From Actinotalea sp. Marseille-Q4924 (lineage in GTDB: Bacteria > Actinomycetota > Actinomycetes > Actinomycetales > Cellulomonadaceae): 64,000 nucleotides of DNA. The position numbers were made by a program, and so were the translations under genes. The stretch's first letter is position 1. Each line of letters begins with the position of its first letter. The stretch spans positions 372,001-436,000 of the forward strand of contig NZ_CAKAKB010000001.1 of NCBI RefSeq assembly GCF_916618755.1, written 5' to 3'. Shown in pieces: positions 37,922 through 46,286 of this stretch. The notes beneath the pieces are model-generated. The model made no database searches. It worked only from the letters and a program-made list of their open reading frames with translations, and was not told where the DNA came from.

Positions 37922-38965
37922 GTGGCCGCCACCATGCAGGACGTGGCGCGGCGCGCCGGCGTCTCGGCGAAGACGGTGTCCAACGTCGTCAACGGCTACC
38001 CGTACGTCAAGCCCGAGACGCGGTCGCGCGTGCTCGACGCGATCGCCGAGCTCGGCTACCGGATGAACGCCTCCGCGCGGAGCCTGCGCACCGGACGCAG
38101 CGGGATCATCGGGCTCGCTCTGCCGGAGCTGCGCGTGCCCTACTTCGCCGAGCTCGCCGGCGCCGTCATCGCCGCTGCCGAGGAGCGCGGGGTGACGGTG
38201 ATCATCGAGCAGCACGGTGGTCGTCGGGACCTCGAGCTCGAGATCCTCACCGGCACGCGGCGGCACCTCACGGACGGGCTCATCTACAGCCCGCTGGCCC
38301 TCGGTCCCGGCGACGAGGCGGCGCTCCTGGGCCTCCCGTACCCGCTGGTGCTGCTCGGCGAGCGCATCTTCCACCCGGAGATCGATCACGTCACGATGCA
38401 GAACACGGCCGCCGCCAAGGAGGCGACGGAGCACCTGCTCGGTCTCGGCCGACGGCGCATCGTCGCGATGGGCCCCAACCCGACCCAGGAGGTGGGCTCG
38501 GCGCCGCTGCGCCTCCTCGGCTACCGGGCCGCGATGGACGAGGCGGGCCTCGAGATCGACCCGGCGCTCGAGGTGGCGACCGCACGCAGCTGGGACCACG
38601 TGACCGGCGCCCGCACCATCGGTCGGCTCGTGGACGACGGCGTGCGTTTCGACGCCGTCTTCGCGTTCAACGACTCCCTCGCTCTCGGCGCGATGCACGA
38701 GCTCCAGGTCCGCGGCATCGCTGTGCCAGACGACGTCGCCGTCGTCGGTTTCGACGCGATCGACGAGGGGCGGTTCTCCAACCCCACCCTGACGACGATC
38801 GACCCGGGCCGGGCCGAGATCCCGGAGGCCGCCGTCCGGCTGCTCGACGAACGCAGGCGCGGCACCGCCGGCGAGCCGCAGCGGATCGCACCCGCGTTCC
38901 GTCTGGTCCCGGGGGGCTCCAGCGGCGCGGAGGAGACCTTGGAGGTCCCCGTCCAGGCCGTCTGA
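37922..38965 (+). CDS. LacI-family transcriptional repressor (likely regulator of the GH51/ABC operon)
   Basis: 347 residues. The HTH TMQDVARRAGVSAKTVSNVV starts at about residue 4, followed by the hinge YRMNASARSLRTGRSGIIGL. The sugar-binding domain includes PYFAELAGAVIAAAEERGVT, VFAFNDSLALGAMHELQVRG and VAVVGFDAIDEGRFSNPTLT. GTG 37922 has GGGAGG 5 nt upstream; ATG 37934 is a second choice. Twin CATCGATG palindromes precede the next operon, which this protein probably represses until arabino-oligosaccharides appear. Confidence 0.9.
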   Translation: MAATMQDVARRAGVSAKTVSNVVNGYPYVKPETRSRVLDAIAELGYRMNASARSLRTGRSGIIGLALPELRVPYFAELAGAVIAAAEERGVTVIIEQHGGRRDLELEILTGTRRHLTDGLIYSPLALGPGDEAALLGLPYPLVLLGERIFHPEIDHVTMQNTAAAKEATEHLLGLGRRRIVAMGPNPTQEVGSAPLRLLGYRAAMDEAGLEIDPALEVATARSWDHVTGARTIGRLVDDGVRFDAVFAFNDSLALGAMHELQVRGIAVPDDVAVVGFDAIDEGRFSNPTLTTIDPGRAEIPEAAVRLLDERRRGTAGEPQRIAPAFRLVPGGSSGAEETLEVPVQAV

Positions 38966-39094
38966 CCGGCCGGCTGGGTCCACCCGTCACCTCCGGTCAC
39001 GGCCGTCGCTCCTGCGTGCCGGCCGCGACCAGGACCCCGTCACGACCCGGCCCTGCAGCCGGATCACGAACGCGTATCAGACACGTCACCACTC

Positions 39095-39123
39095 TTGACG
39101 CGCGTTCTTCATCGATGAACAGT
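39095..39123 (+). promoter_or_regulatory. Promoter of the arabino-oligosaccharide operon
   Basis: TTGACG at 39095-39100 and AACAGT at 39118-39123 with a 17-nt spacer, directly overlapped by the first CATCGATG operator. The -10 is a modest match. Confidence 0.5.
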
Positions 39124-39143
39124 ACGGTTTTACATCGATGAAG
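39108..39143. promoter_or_regulatory. Twin LacI-type operators with CATCGATG core
   Basis: TTCATCGATGAA at 39108-39119 is a perfect 12-bp palindrome. A second, TTACATCGATGAAG, lies at 39130-39143. The cores are 23 bp apart, about two helical turns, flanking the expected transcription start. Two in-phase sites suggest cooperative binding by the LacI protein encoded just upstream. Confidence 0.75.
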
Positions 39144-39178
39144 CACCGCGCGAGCGGGACGGATCAAGGAGGATTCGC

Positions 39179-40555
39179 ATGCACATCACGCGACAGGGCA
39201 GCCGGCGCATGTCGGCGACGGCCGTCGCCCTCGGCGCAGCCACCGTCCTCGCTGCCTGCGGCGGTGGCGACGGTGGTGACGGCGGTGGTGGCGGCTCGGG
39301 CGCATCGGACGCCTCGTGCACCAACACGATCAAGGTGGACGACGCTCCGGTGGTCACGGTGTGGGCGTGGTACCCCGCCATGGAGCAGGTGGTCGACCTC
39401 TTCAACGAGACGCACGACGACGTCCAGGTCTGCTGGACGAACGCGGGTCAAGGGGGTGACGCGTACCAGGCCTTCAGCACCACGCTCGAGGCGGGCTCGG
39501 GAGCCCCTGACGTCATGATGATCGAGGCCGAGTTCCTCGCGCAGTACACCATCCGGGACGCGCTCGTGGACCTCGCCCCGTACGGCGCGGCGGAGCTCGA
39601 GGAGGAGTACACCGAGGGTGCATGGTCCGACGTGAGCGAGGGAGATGCGGTCTACGCCATCCCCGTCGACGGTGGACCGATGGGCTTCCTGTACCGGCAG
39701 GACATCTTCGACCAGTACGGCGTCGCCGTGCCGACGACCTGGGAGGAGTTCGCGGCGGCGGCCCAGCAGCTCAAGGACGCCGGCTACGAGGGCTACATCG
39801 CCAACTTCCCGCCGAACTGGTGGGCCTTCTTCCAGGCGATGGCTGCTCAGAAGGGGTGGGAGCCCTTCGAGTACGACTCGGGCAGCACTGAGATGAAGAT
39901 CAACATGGCGACCCCGGAGGCGATCGAAGTGCTCTCGTACTGGGAGGACCTGGTTGATCGTGGTCTCCTCGCCACGGACGAGGCCTTCACGGCGGACTAC
40001 AACGCCAGCCTCGTGGACGGCACGTACGCCTCGTACGTCGCCGCAGCATGGGGTCCCGGTTACCTGGCCGGCCTGTCCGACGCGGACGCGGACGCCGTCT
40101 GGCGTGCAGCGCCGTTGCCCCAGTGGGAGGGCGAGCTGCCGCGGCAGGTCAACATCGGCGGATCCACGTTCGCCGTCTCCGAGCAGGCGGACAACCCTGA
40201 GCTGGCCGCGCAGGTGGCGATGGAGCTCTTCGGCACGGAGGAGGCGTGGAAGATCGGCATCGAGGAGGCCGCGCTCTTCCCGCTGTGGATCCCGGTCCTG
40301 GAGTCGGAGTACTTCGCGGATCTCGAGTACCCCTTCTTCGGCGGTCAGCAGATCAACAAGGACGTGTTCCTCGAGGCGGCTGCCGGCTACGAGGGCTTCA
40401 CGACACCTCCGTTCCTCACCTACGTCTACGACCAGGGAACGCAGCAGCTCACTGCGCTCGTGGAGGGATCGGCTACCGCCGAGGAGGCGATGAACGCCAT
40501 CCAGGAGGACGTCGTGACCTACGCCGAGTCGCAGGGCTTCACCGTGACGGAGTAG
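39179..40555 (+). CDS. Sugar ABC transporter substrate-binding lipoprotein (family 1)
   Basis: 458 residues. A lipoprotein signal peptide ends in LAAC (Cys about 27), followed by a Gly/Asp-rich linker. SBP_bac_1 features include VVTVWAWYPAMEQVVDLFNE, ALEAGSGAPDVMMIEAEFLA (first residues vary), YAIPVDGGPMGFLYRQDIFD and a tryptophan-rich binding region FPPNWWAFFQAMAAQKGW. Family 1 proteins bind oligosaccharides. AAGGAGG lies 6 nt before the ATG. First gene of an operon ending with a GH51 enzyme, so arabino-oligosaccharides are the likely ligand. Confidence 0.92.
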   Translation: MHITRQGSRRMSATAVALGAATVLAACGGGDGGDGGGGGSGASDASCTNTIKVDDAPVVTVWAWYPAMEQVVDLFNETHDDVQVCWTNAGQGGDAYQAFSTTLEAGSGAPDVMMIEAEFLAQYTIRDALVDLAPYGAAELEEEYTEGAWSDVSEGDAVYAIPVDGGPMGFLYRQDIFDQYGVAVPTTWEEFAAAAQQLKDAGYEGYIANFPPNWWAFFQAMAAQKGWEPFEYDSGSTEMKINMATPEAIEVLSYWEDLVDRGLLATDEAFTADYNASLVDGTYASYVAAAWGPGYLAGLSDADADAVWRAAPLPQWEGELPRQVNIGGSTFAVSEQADNPELAAQVAMELFGTEEAWKIGIEEAALFPLWIPVLESEYFADLEYPFFGGQQINKDVFLEAAAGYEGFTTPPFLTYVYDQGTQQLTALVEGSATAEEAMNAIQEDVVTYAESQGFTVTE

Positions 40556-40562
40556 CAGCCCC

Positions 40563-40596
40563 GCGCCCGGGCCAGGCGTGAACCTGGCCCGGGCGC
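40563..40596 (+). other. 14-bp stem-loop after the binding-protein gene
   Basis: A perfect 14-bp GC stem (40563-40576 with 40583-40596) and a 6-nt loop lie 7 nt after the stop and 48 nt before the first permease. It mirrors the stem-loop after chvE. Confidence 0.75.
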
Positions 40597-40644
40597 ACGG
40601 GCAGCTGCCCAGCCCGGACACCCGGACAGGAAGGTGAGTTCCCC

Positions 40645-41598
40645 ATGACGACGACGACGTCGACGCCCCCCGGGGCAGTCAGCACCGGACGCCCGCCGGC
40701 ACCGACCCGCGGCAGCAGGATCGAACGCAACCGCCAGCGCTGGGGCTGGTTCTTCCTCGCCCCGTTCGCGGTGATCTTCCTCGTGCTGCTCGTGGCCCCG
40801 CTGGGCTACGCGTTCTGGATGAGCCTGCACACCAACACGCTCGCCGCCGGGGAGTCCTTCACGGGTCTGACCAACTACCAGCGCGCCTTCAGCGACCCGC
40901 TCTTCCTCGGCGGACTGGCGCGGGTCGGCCTGTTCGTCGCCGTGATGGTGCCGATCCAGCTGGCCGTGGCCCTCGCGGCTGCACTGGTCCTCGACACCCT
41001 CGCGACGCGCCTCTCGCGCTTCTCGCGACTCATGATCTTCGTGCCCTACGCGGTCCCGGGGATGATCGGCGCCCTCATGTGGGGCTTCCTCTACAGCCCG
41101 CGGTTCGGGCCGGCGTCGGACCTCTTCGACCTCTTCGGCGCGGACGCTCCGAACTTCCTCGCACCAGGAACCGTGTTCGGCAGCCTCATCAACATCGTCA
41201 CCTGGCAGTGGTCCGGCTACTACATGATCATCATCTTCGCCGCCCTGCGCGGCATCGACCCCTCGGTCTACGAGGCGGCGCGCATCGACGGCGCCAACGG
41301 TCGGCAGATCGCCTTCCGCATCAAGGTGCCGATGATCTCTGCGGCGCTCGTCATGGTCGTCGTCTTCGCGCTCATCGGCACGCTCCAGTTCTTCACCGAG
41401 CCCTCGATCCTGCGCAACGTGGCCGCCGGGGCGATCCCCGTGCACTACACGCCGAACATGTACGCCCACGGGCTGGCGTTCTCGTACCAGCAGTTCAACT
41501 ACGCCTCGACGATCTCGTTCGCCCTCGGCGTCGTCGTCTTCGCCTTCTCGTACCTCTTCCTGTTCCTCACCCGGAAGAAGAGCGGACTGAACTCATGA
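40645..41598 (+). CDS. Carbohydrate ABC transporter permease (MalF-like)
   Basis: 317 residues with six transmembrane helices. A basic cytoplasmic N-terminus is followed by WGWFFLAPFAVIFLVLLVAP. The EAA loop reads YEAARIDGANGRQIAFRIKV, ahead of PMISAALVMVVVFALIGTLQ, the contact for the ATPase. No ATPase is encoded in this operon, so a shared MsiK-type ATPase elsewhere probably powers it. An AGGAAGG-type RBS precedes the ATG. The stop overlaps the next permease start. Confidence 0.93.
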   Translation: MTTTTSTPPGAVSTGRPPAPTRGSRIERNRQRWGWFFLAPFAVIFLVLLVAPLGYAFWMSLHTNTLAAGESFTGLTNYQRAFSDPLFLGGLARVGLFVAVMVPIQLAVALAAALVLDTLATRLSRFSRLMIFVPYAVPGMIGALMWGFLYSPRFGPASDLFDLFGADAPNFLAPGTVFGSLINIVTWQWSGYYMIIIFAALRGIDPSVYEAARIDGANGRQIAFRIKVPMISAALVMVVVFALIGTLQFFTEPSILRNVAAGAIPVHYTPNMYAHGLAFSYQQFNYASTISFALGVVVFAFSYLFLFLTRKKSGLNS

Positions 41599-42542
41599 GC
41601 CTCCAGACGACCGGCGGCGCCGCGGGCGCTCCGCCGACCTCCACCAGGGCAGGACGCCTGCGGCGCCGGCCTGCCGCACCGGCGCCGCGCGGGCCTCGCG
41701 GACGACGCCTCGGGTCACACCTCTTCCTCCTCGCACTCGTCCTGTACTTCGTCACCCCGCTGTGGTGGCTCGTCGTCGCGGCGACGAAGTCGAACTCGGG
41801 GCTCTTCGCAAGCAGCAGCAGCCCGTTGTGGTTCGCCGACGACTTCTCCCTCGTCGACAACATCCGCACCCTGACCACCTACCAGGGCGGGATCTACTGG
41901 ACCTGGCTCGGCAACTCGTTCGTCTACGCCCTCGCGGCCGGTGTCGGGGCCACCGTGCTGTCCCTCCTGGCCGGCTACGGCTTCGCCAAGTACCGCTTCC
42001 GGGGGCGCAACGCGGCGTTCGCCCTCCTGCTCGGCAGCGTCATGGTCCCGCTCACGGCTCTGGTCATCCCGACGTTCGTGCTCCTTGCCGAGCTCGAGCT
42101 CGTCAACACCCGGTGGGCCGTCATCCTGCCGTCCCTGCTCAGCCCGCTCGGCGTGTACCTGGTCCGGGTGTACACGCAGGACGTGGTGCCCGACGAGATG
42201 CTCGACGCCGGACGCGTCGATGGCGCGGGGGAGCTCCGGCTCTTCTTCCAGGTCGCACTGCCGCTCCTCCGCCCGGCCATCGTCACCGTCCTGCTGCTGT
42301 CCGTCGTCGCCACCTGGAACAACTACTTCCTCGCGCTGACGATGGTGCGCAGCCCCGAGCTGCTCCCCATCACGGTCGGGCTCGCCAACTGGCAGGCGCT
42401 GTCCAGCGGCGGGGCCGGCGGCGAGACCTTGTGGAACCTCGTGGTGACCGGGGCGTTCCTGTCGGTGCTGCCGCTCGTCGGCGCATTCCTCGCCCTGCAG
42501 CGGTACTGGCAGGGCGGGCTCGCCCTCGGCGCCATCAAGTAG
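41595..42542 (+). CDS. Carbohydrate ABC transporter permease (MalG-like)
   Basis: 315 residues with six transmembrane helices after an Arg/Pro-rich N-terminal 40 residues. The EAA loop appears as MLDAGRVDGAGELRLFFQVA, with PLLRPAIVTVLLLSVVATWN following, and LLAGYGFAKYRFRGRNAAFA earlier. It is the second half of the heterodimeric channel, coupled by an ATGA overlap to the MalF-like gene. Confidence 0.93.
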   Translation: MSLQTTGGAAGAPPTSTRAGRLRRRPAAPAPRGPRGRRLGSHLFLLALVLYFVTPLWWLVVAATKSNSGLFASSSSPLWFADDFSLVDNIRTLTTYQGGIYWTWLGNSFVYALAAGVGATVLSLLAGYGFAKYRFRGRNAAFALLLGSVMVPLTALVIPTFVLLAELELVNTRWAVILPSLLSPLGVYLVRVYTQDVVPDEMLDAGRVDGAGELRLFFQVALPLLRPAIVTVLLLSVVATWNNYFLALTMVRSPELLPITVGLANWQALSSGGAGGETLWNLVVTGAFLSVLPLVGAFLALQRYWQGGLALGAIK

Positions 42543-42615
42543 CAGCCTGGGCGCCATCACCTGGTCGCCCACGCACCGTCCCCATCCCGACACCCGTCAT
42601 CAGGAGCCTCCCTTC

Positions 42616-44124
42616 ATGCTGCACGCGTCCCTGTCCCTGAGCCCCGCGTTCGTGGTCTCGCCGGTGCACCGGCGCACGTTCGGCTCGTTCGTCGAGCACC
42701 TCGGCCGCTGCGTCTACACCGGCATCCACGACCCGGGGCACCCCTCGGCCGACGAGGACGGCTTCCGCAAGGACGTCGTCCAGGCCGTCCAGGAGCTCGG
42801 CGTCACCACGGTGCGCTACCCGGGGGGCAACTTCGTGTCGGGCTACCGGTGGGAGGACGGGATCGGCCCGCTCGACCAGCGGCCCGCTCGCCTGGACCTC
42901 GCGTGGCACTCCACCGAGCCCAACACCGTGGGCGTCGACGAGTTCGTCCGTTGGTGCCGCACGGCGGGCGTCGAGCCGATGATGGCCGTGAACCTCGGCA
43001 CGCGGGGCGTCCAGGAGGCCCTGGACCTTCTCGAGTACTGCAACGTCGCGGGCGGCACGCACTGGTCCGACCTGCGCCGGGCGCACGGCGCCGCGGAGCC
43101 GCACGCCATCCGCATGTGGTGCCTGGGGAACGAGATGGACGGCCCGTGGCAGATCGGTCACAAGACGGCCGAGGAGTACGGCCGGCTCGCCGCGGAGACC
43201 GCCCGCGCGATGCGGATGATCCAGCCCGACCTCGAGCTCGTGGCCTGCGGCAGCTCCGGGTCCGCCATGCCGACCTTCGGGGCCTGGGAGCGCGCCGTCC
43301 TGACCGAGGCGTACGAGCACGTCGACTACGTCTCGGCCCACGCGTACTACTTCGAGGAGGACGGCGACCTCGCCTCGTTCCTCGCCTCGGCCATGAACAT
43401 GGACGCGTTCATCGACGACGTCGTCGCCACGGCCGACTCCGTTCGCGCCGCCCGCAAGCTGACCAAGCGGATCCACGTCTCCTTCGACGAGTGGAACGTC
43501 TGGTACCTGCACGCGGCACCGTCGGAGCCGCCGAAGGACAGCTGGCCGGTCGCCCCCGCCCTCCTCGAGGACCACTACAACGTGGCGGACGCCGTCGTCG
43601 TCGGGAACCTGCTCATCTCGCTCCTGCGGCACAGCGACCGGGTGCAGTCGGCGAGCCTCGCCCAGCTCGTCAACGTCATCGCTCCGATCATGACCGAGCC
43701 GGGCGGTCGACTGTGGCGGCAGACCACCTTCCACCCGTTCGCCCTCACGGCCCGCCACGCCGTCGGGGAGGTGCTCGAGGTGGGGCTGCGGACCCCGACG
43801 CACGAGACGGCGAAGTTCGGCGAGACGCCCCTCCTGGACGCGGTGGCCACGCACGACGCGGAGTCGGGGGACGTCGCGGTGTTCGTCGTCAACCGGTCAC
43901 TCACCGAGGACGCGACCCTCGAGGTTGACCTGCGTGCGTTCGGCGACCTCCGGGTGGCCGAGGCGGTCACGCTCGCCAACCCGGACCCGTACGCCCGGGC
44001 CACGGCCGACGACGACGCCTCGCTCGCCCCGGTCGCGAACACGTCGGCGACCGTCGACGCCGCCGCCGCGCGCGTCGTCCTCCCCCCGGTCTCCTGGTCG
44101 ATGCTGCGGCTCGTCCAGGCCTGA
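42616..44124 (+). CDS. GH51 alpha-N-arabinofuranosidase
   Basis: 502 residues. Removes terminal alpha-L-arabinofuranosyl groups from arabinan and arabinoxylan oligosaccharides. The N-terminal HRRTFGSFVEHLGRCVYTGI is followed by VTTVRYPGGNFVSGYRWEDG. The acid/base Glu is in MWCLGNEMDGPWQIGH and the nucleophile Glu in HVSFDEWNVWYLHA, both intact. A C-terminal beta-sandwich ends the protein. No signal peptide is seen, so it acts in the cytoplasm on imported oligosaccharides, supplying arabinose to AraA. Confidence 0.96.
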   Translation: MLHASLSLSPAFVVSPVHRRTFGSFVEHLGRCVYTGIHDPGHPSADEDGFRKDVVQAVQELGVTTVRYPGGNFVSGYRWEDGIGPLDQRPARLDLAWHSTEPNTVGVDEFVRWCRTAGVEPMMAVNLGTRGVQEALDLLEYCNVAGGTHWSDLRRAHGAAEPHAIRMWCLGNEMDGPWQIGHKTAEEYGRLAAETARAMRMIQPDLELVACGSSGSAMPTFGAWERAVLTEAYEHVDYVSAHAYYFEEDGDLASFLASAMNMDAFIDDVVATADSVRAARKLTKRIHVSFDEWNVWYLHAAPSEPPKDSWPVAPALLEDHYNVADAVVVGNLLISLLRHSDRVQSASLAQLVNVIAPIMTEPGGRLWRQTTFHPFALTARHAVGEVLEVGLRTPTHETAKFGETPLLDAVATHDAESGDVAVFVVNRSLTEDATLEVDLRAFGDLRVAEAVTLANPDPYARATADDDASLAPVANTSATVDAAAARVVLPPVSWSMLRLVQA

Positions 44125-44127
44125 TCA

Positions 44128-44176
44128 GACCCCCGGGCGGGCGCGTCCGTCGAGCGTCCTCGCCCGCCCGGGGGTC
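44128..44176 (+). terminator. Terminator after the GH51 gene
   Basis: Two perfect 16-nt complementary arms (44128-44143 and 44161-44176) with a 17-nt loop, starting 3 nt after the stop codon. Confidence 0.8.
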
Positions 44177-44280
44177 GATGTCGCGCCGATGCAGGGGGCC
44201 GGCTCGCCGTCGTCGGCGTCCCTGCCCGGGAGGATGCGGACCGGCCGGCCACGCACCGCGTGCGCCGGCCCGACGCCCCC

Positions 44281-45180
44281 TCAGCCTCCGAGCCGCTTCT
44301 GCACCGTCCGGACGGCGAGCCGTGCGACCCACAGCAGCCCCGCCACGCTGGCCGTCTGCACGCCGCGCCGGGCGGCGGTGCGGCGCCGGCCGCGGAACTC
44401 GTGGACCGGCCACCCGTGCTCGGCCGCGTGGCGCCGCAGCCGCACGTCCGGGTTGATCGCGAACGGGTGCCCGACGGCCGAGAGGATCGGCAGGTCGTTC
44501 GTCGAGTCGCCGTAGGCGTAGCACCGCCCCAGGTCCAGGCCCTCGGTGCGCGCCAGCTCCTCCACGGCGCGCGCCTTGGCCGCGCCGTGCATGAGGTCAC
44601 CGATGAGGCGACCGGTGTAGATGCCGTCCTTGTGCTCGGCCACGGTGCCGAGCGCGCCGGTCACCCCGAGACGGCTGCCGATGAGCCGGCCGATCTCGAT
44701 GGGGCTGGCGGTGATGATCCACACCTGGTGCCCGCGCGCGAGGTGGTCGGACAGGAGCGCCTGCGCACCGGGGAAGATCCGCAGCGACAGCACCTCGTCC
44801 CAGACCTCCTCGCCGATGGCGGTGATGTCCGCGACGGACCGTCCCGCCACGACGCTCAGCGCCCGCGAGCGGATGTCGGCGATGTCCTTGAGGTTCTCGC
44901 CGAACGCCAGGTAGCGCGCGTGCTGGCGGGCGACCTTGGCGATGTCCTCCACGGCGACGAACCCGCGCCGGCGCAGGCCCACCGCGAGGTGGAACGCGCT
45001 CGCGCCGCGGATGATCGTGTTGTCCAGGTCGAAGAACGCCGCCACCGGCGGCACCGGGTCCGGCAGACCCTCCTCCTCGACGGCCGCGCGGGCCGCGGCG
45101 CGACCGTGCTCCTCGACGTCCTGCTCGAGCTCGTCGACGCCGTAGGGGTGCGGGTCGGTCTCCTCGGTCGGCTGCACCAC
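44281..45180 (-). CDS. HAD-IB family hydrolase
   Basis: 299 residues. HAD phosphatase: the nucleophile motif AAFFDLDNTIIRGASAFHLA (about residues 46-65), motif II ITASPIEI, lysine in AAKARAVEEL and motif III GRCYAYGDSTNDLPILSAVG. It resembles the SerB-like/CicA actinobacterial subgroup. The C-terminal end holds a basic hydrophobic helix (VAGLLWVARLAVRTVQKRL) that may attach it to the membrane. The GTG at 45180 follows TACAGT by 6 nt. It is divergent from the glutaredoxin gene. Confidence 0.88.
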   Translation of the reverse strand: MVQPTEETDPHPYGVDELEQDVEEHGRAAARAAVEEEGLPDPVPPVAAFFDLDNTIIRGASAFHLAVGLRRRGFVAVEDIAKVARQHARYLAFGENLKDIADIRSRALSVVAGRSVADITAIGEEVWDEVLSLRIFPGAQALLSDHLARGHQVWIITASPIEIGRLIGSRLGVTGALGTVAEHKDGIYTGRLIGDLMHGAAKARAVEELARTEGLDLGRCYAYGDSTNDLPILSAVGHPFAINPDVRLRRHAAEHGWPVHEFRGRRRTAARRGVQTASVAGLLWVARLAVRTVQKRLGG

Positions 45181-45186
45181 CCGGCC

Positions 45187-45192
45187 ACTGTA
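45187..45192 (-). promoter_or_regulatory. Candidate leaderless -10 (TACAGT) for the HAD gene
   Basis: On the minus strand TACAGT ends 6 nt before GTG 45180. Confidence 0.4.
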
Positions 45193-45246
45193 TCCACCGC
45201 CGGTCGGTGGGCCGTCCGACCTGCCGCCCGGCGTCCGACCGCGGCT

Positions 45247-45252
45247 TAGGGT
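45247..45252 (+). promoter_or_regulatory. Candidate leaderless -10 (TAGGGT) for glutaredoxin-rex
   Basis: TAGGGT ends 7 nt before GTG 45260. It forms a divergent pair with the HAD -10 candidate 55 nt away. Confidence 0.4.
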
Positions 45253-45259
45253 GGTCGCC

Positions 45260-45514
45260 GTGACCACTCCCGACGACGGGCGCGTCGTCCTGTACGGGCG
45301 GGCCGGCTGCCACCTGTGCGACGAGGCGCGCGAGGTGCTCGCCGCGGTCGTCCCCGACGACGTCGGGTGGCTGGAGGTCGACGTCGACACCGACCCCGAC
45401 CTCCAGGCGCGCTACGGGGAGTACGTCCCCGTGGTGACGGTCGACGACGTGCAGGTCGGCTTCTGGCGGGTCGACGCCGAGCGGGTGCGCCGGGCCCTGG
45501 GGCACCGCGCGTGA
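45260..45514 (+). CDS. Glutaredoxin-family protein
   Basis: 84 residues. Thioredoxin fold with the redox pair in LYGRAGCHLCDEAREVLAAV (CHLC, about residues 16-19), the cis-Pro in EYVPVVTVDD and a DUF836-like ending. The small size and CxxC pattern point to a thiol-disulfide carrier. GTG 45260 is chosen because TAGGGT lies 7 nt upstream. Its stop shares bases with the rex ATG (TGATG), the common actinobacterial glutaredoxin-rex pair. Confidence 0.88.
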   Translation: MTTPDDGRVVLYGRAGCHLCDEAREVLAAVVPDDVGWLEVDVDTDPDLQARYGEYVPVVTVDDVQVGFWRVDAERVRRALGHRA

Positions 45515-46158
45515 TGCAGGTCCCGCCGTCCACGGTCGCCCGGCTGCCCATCTACCTGCGCGCCCTGGACGACCTGGCCGCGCGCGGGACGGCGCGCACG
45601 TCGTCCGGGGAGCTCGCGGCCCTCGCCGGCGTGGGGCCCGCGCAGCTGCGCCGGGACCTGTCGTGCCTGGGGTCGCACGGCGTCCGCGGCGTCGGCTACG
45701 AGGTCGCGCACCTGCGCTCGCAGGTCGCGTCGGCGCTCGGCCTCACCCGGGACCTCGCCGTCGTCATCGTGGGGGTCGGCAACCTCGGGCAGGCGTTCGC
45801 CGCCTACGTCCAGGCGTACGAGGCCGACGGGGGACAGGGGTTCCGCGTGGCGGCGCTCGTCGACGCGGACCCGGGGGTGGTGGGGACGCGGGTGGGGCAC
45901 CTCGTCGTCGAGCCGGCCGAGCGGCTGGAGGACGTCGTCGTGCGGGAGGGTGCCACCGTCGCCGTGCTCGCGACGCCCGCCACCGTGGCGCAGGAGGTCG
46001 CGGACCGCCTCGTCGCGGCCGGGGTGCGGAGCATCCTCACCTTCGCGGCCCGCGTGCTGCGGGTGCCGGACGGGGTGGACGTGCGGTCGGTCGACCTCGC
46101 ACGCGAGCTGCAGATCCTCGCGTTCCACCAGCAGACCCGTACGACGTCGCCCCGCTGA
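45514..46158 (+). CDS. rex: Redox-sensing transcriptional repressor Rex
   Basis: 214 residues. Senses the NADH/NAD+ ratio and represses respiratory genes. The winged-helix N-terminus contains TVARLPIYLRALDDLAARGT, then GVGPAQLRRDLSCLGSHGVR with GVGYEV after it. The Rossmann NAD site is VVIVGVGNLGQAFAAYVQAY (about residues 84-103). A domain-swapped C-terminal helix (SVDLARELQILAFHQQ) closes it. Unlike many actinobacteria, no hemA follows; a terminator and yceI come next. Confidence 0.94.
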   Translation: MQVPPSTVARLPIYLRALDDLAARGTARTSSGELAALAGVGPAQLRRDLSCLGSHGVRGVGYEVAHLRSQVASALGLTRDLAVVIVGVGNLGQAFAAYVQAYEADGGQGFRVAALVDADPGVVGTRVGHLVVEPAERLEDVVVREGATVAVLATPATVAQEVADRLVAAGVRSILTFAARVLRVPDGVDVRSVDLARELQILAFHQQTRTTSPR

Positions 46159-46204
46159 CCGCCTGCCGCCCCGCCCCGACCATGGTCGCCGGCCCTGGGC
46201 ACGA

Positions 46205-46244
46205 CGACGCCGCCGGACCCGGGGGTGGTGGTCCGGCGGCGTCG
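46205..46244. terminator. Terminator between rex and yceI
   Basis: A perfect 15-bp GC stem (46205-46219 with 46230-46244) and a 10-nt loop, located between the convergent rex and yceI stop codons. Confidence 0.75.
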
Positions 46245-46286
46245 CGAGTCGGTCGCGGACGACCGACGGTTCAGCTGCGCTGGTGC

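Noticed and set aside
37662-38066. ORF opening with ATG after GGAGG upstream of the LacI gene
   Set aside because: It overlaps the LacI gene in another frame and reads as Arg/Pro/Cys-rich low complexity.
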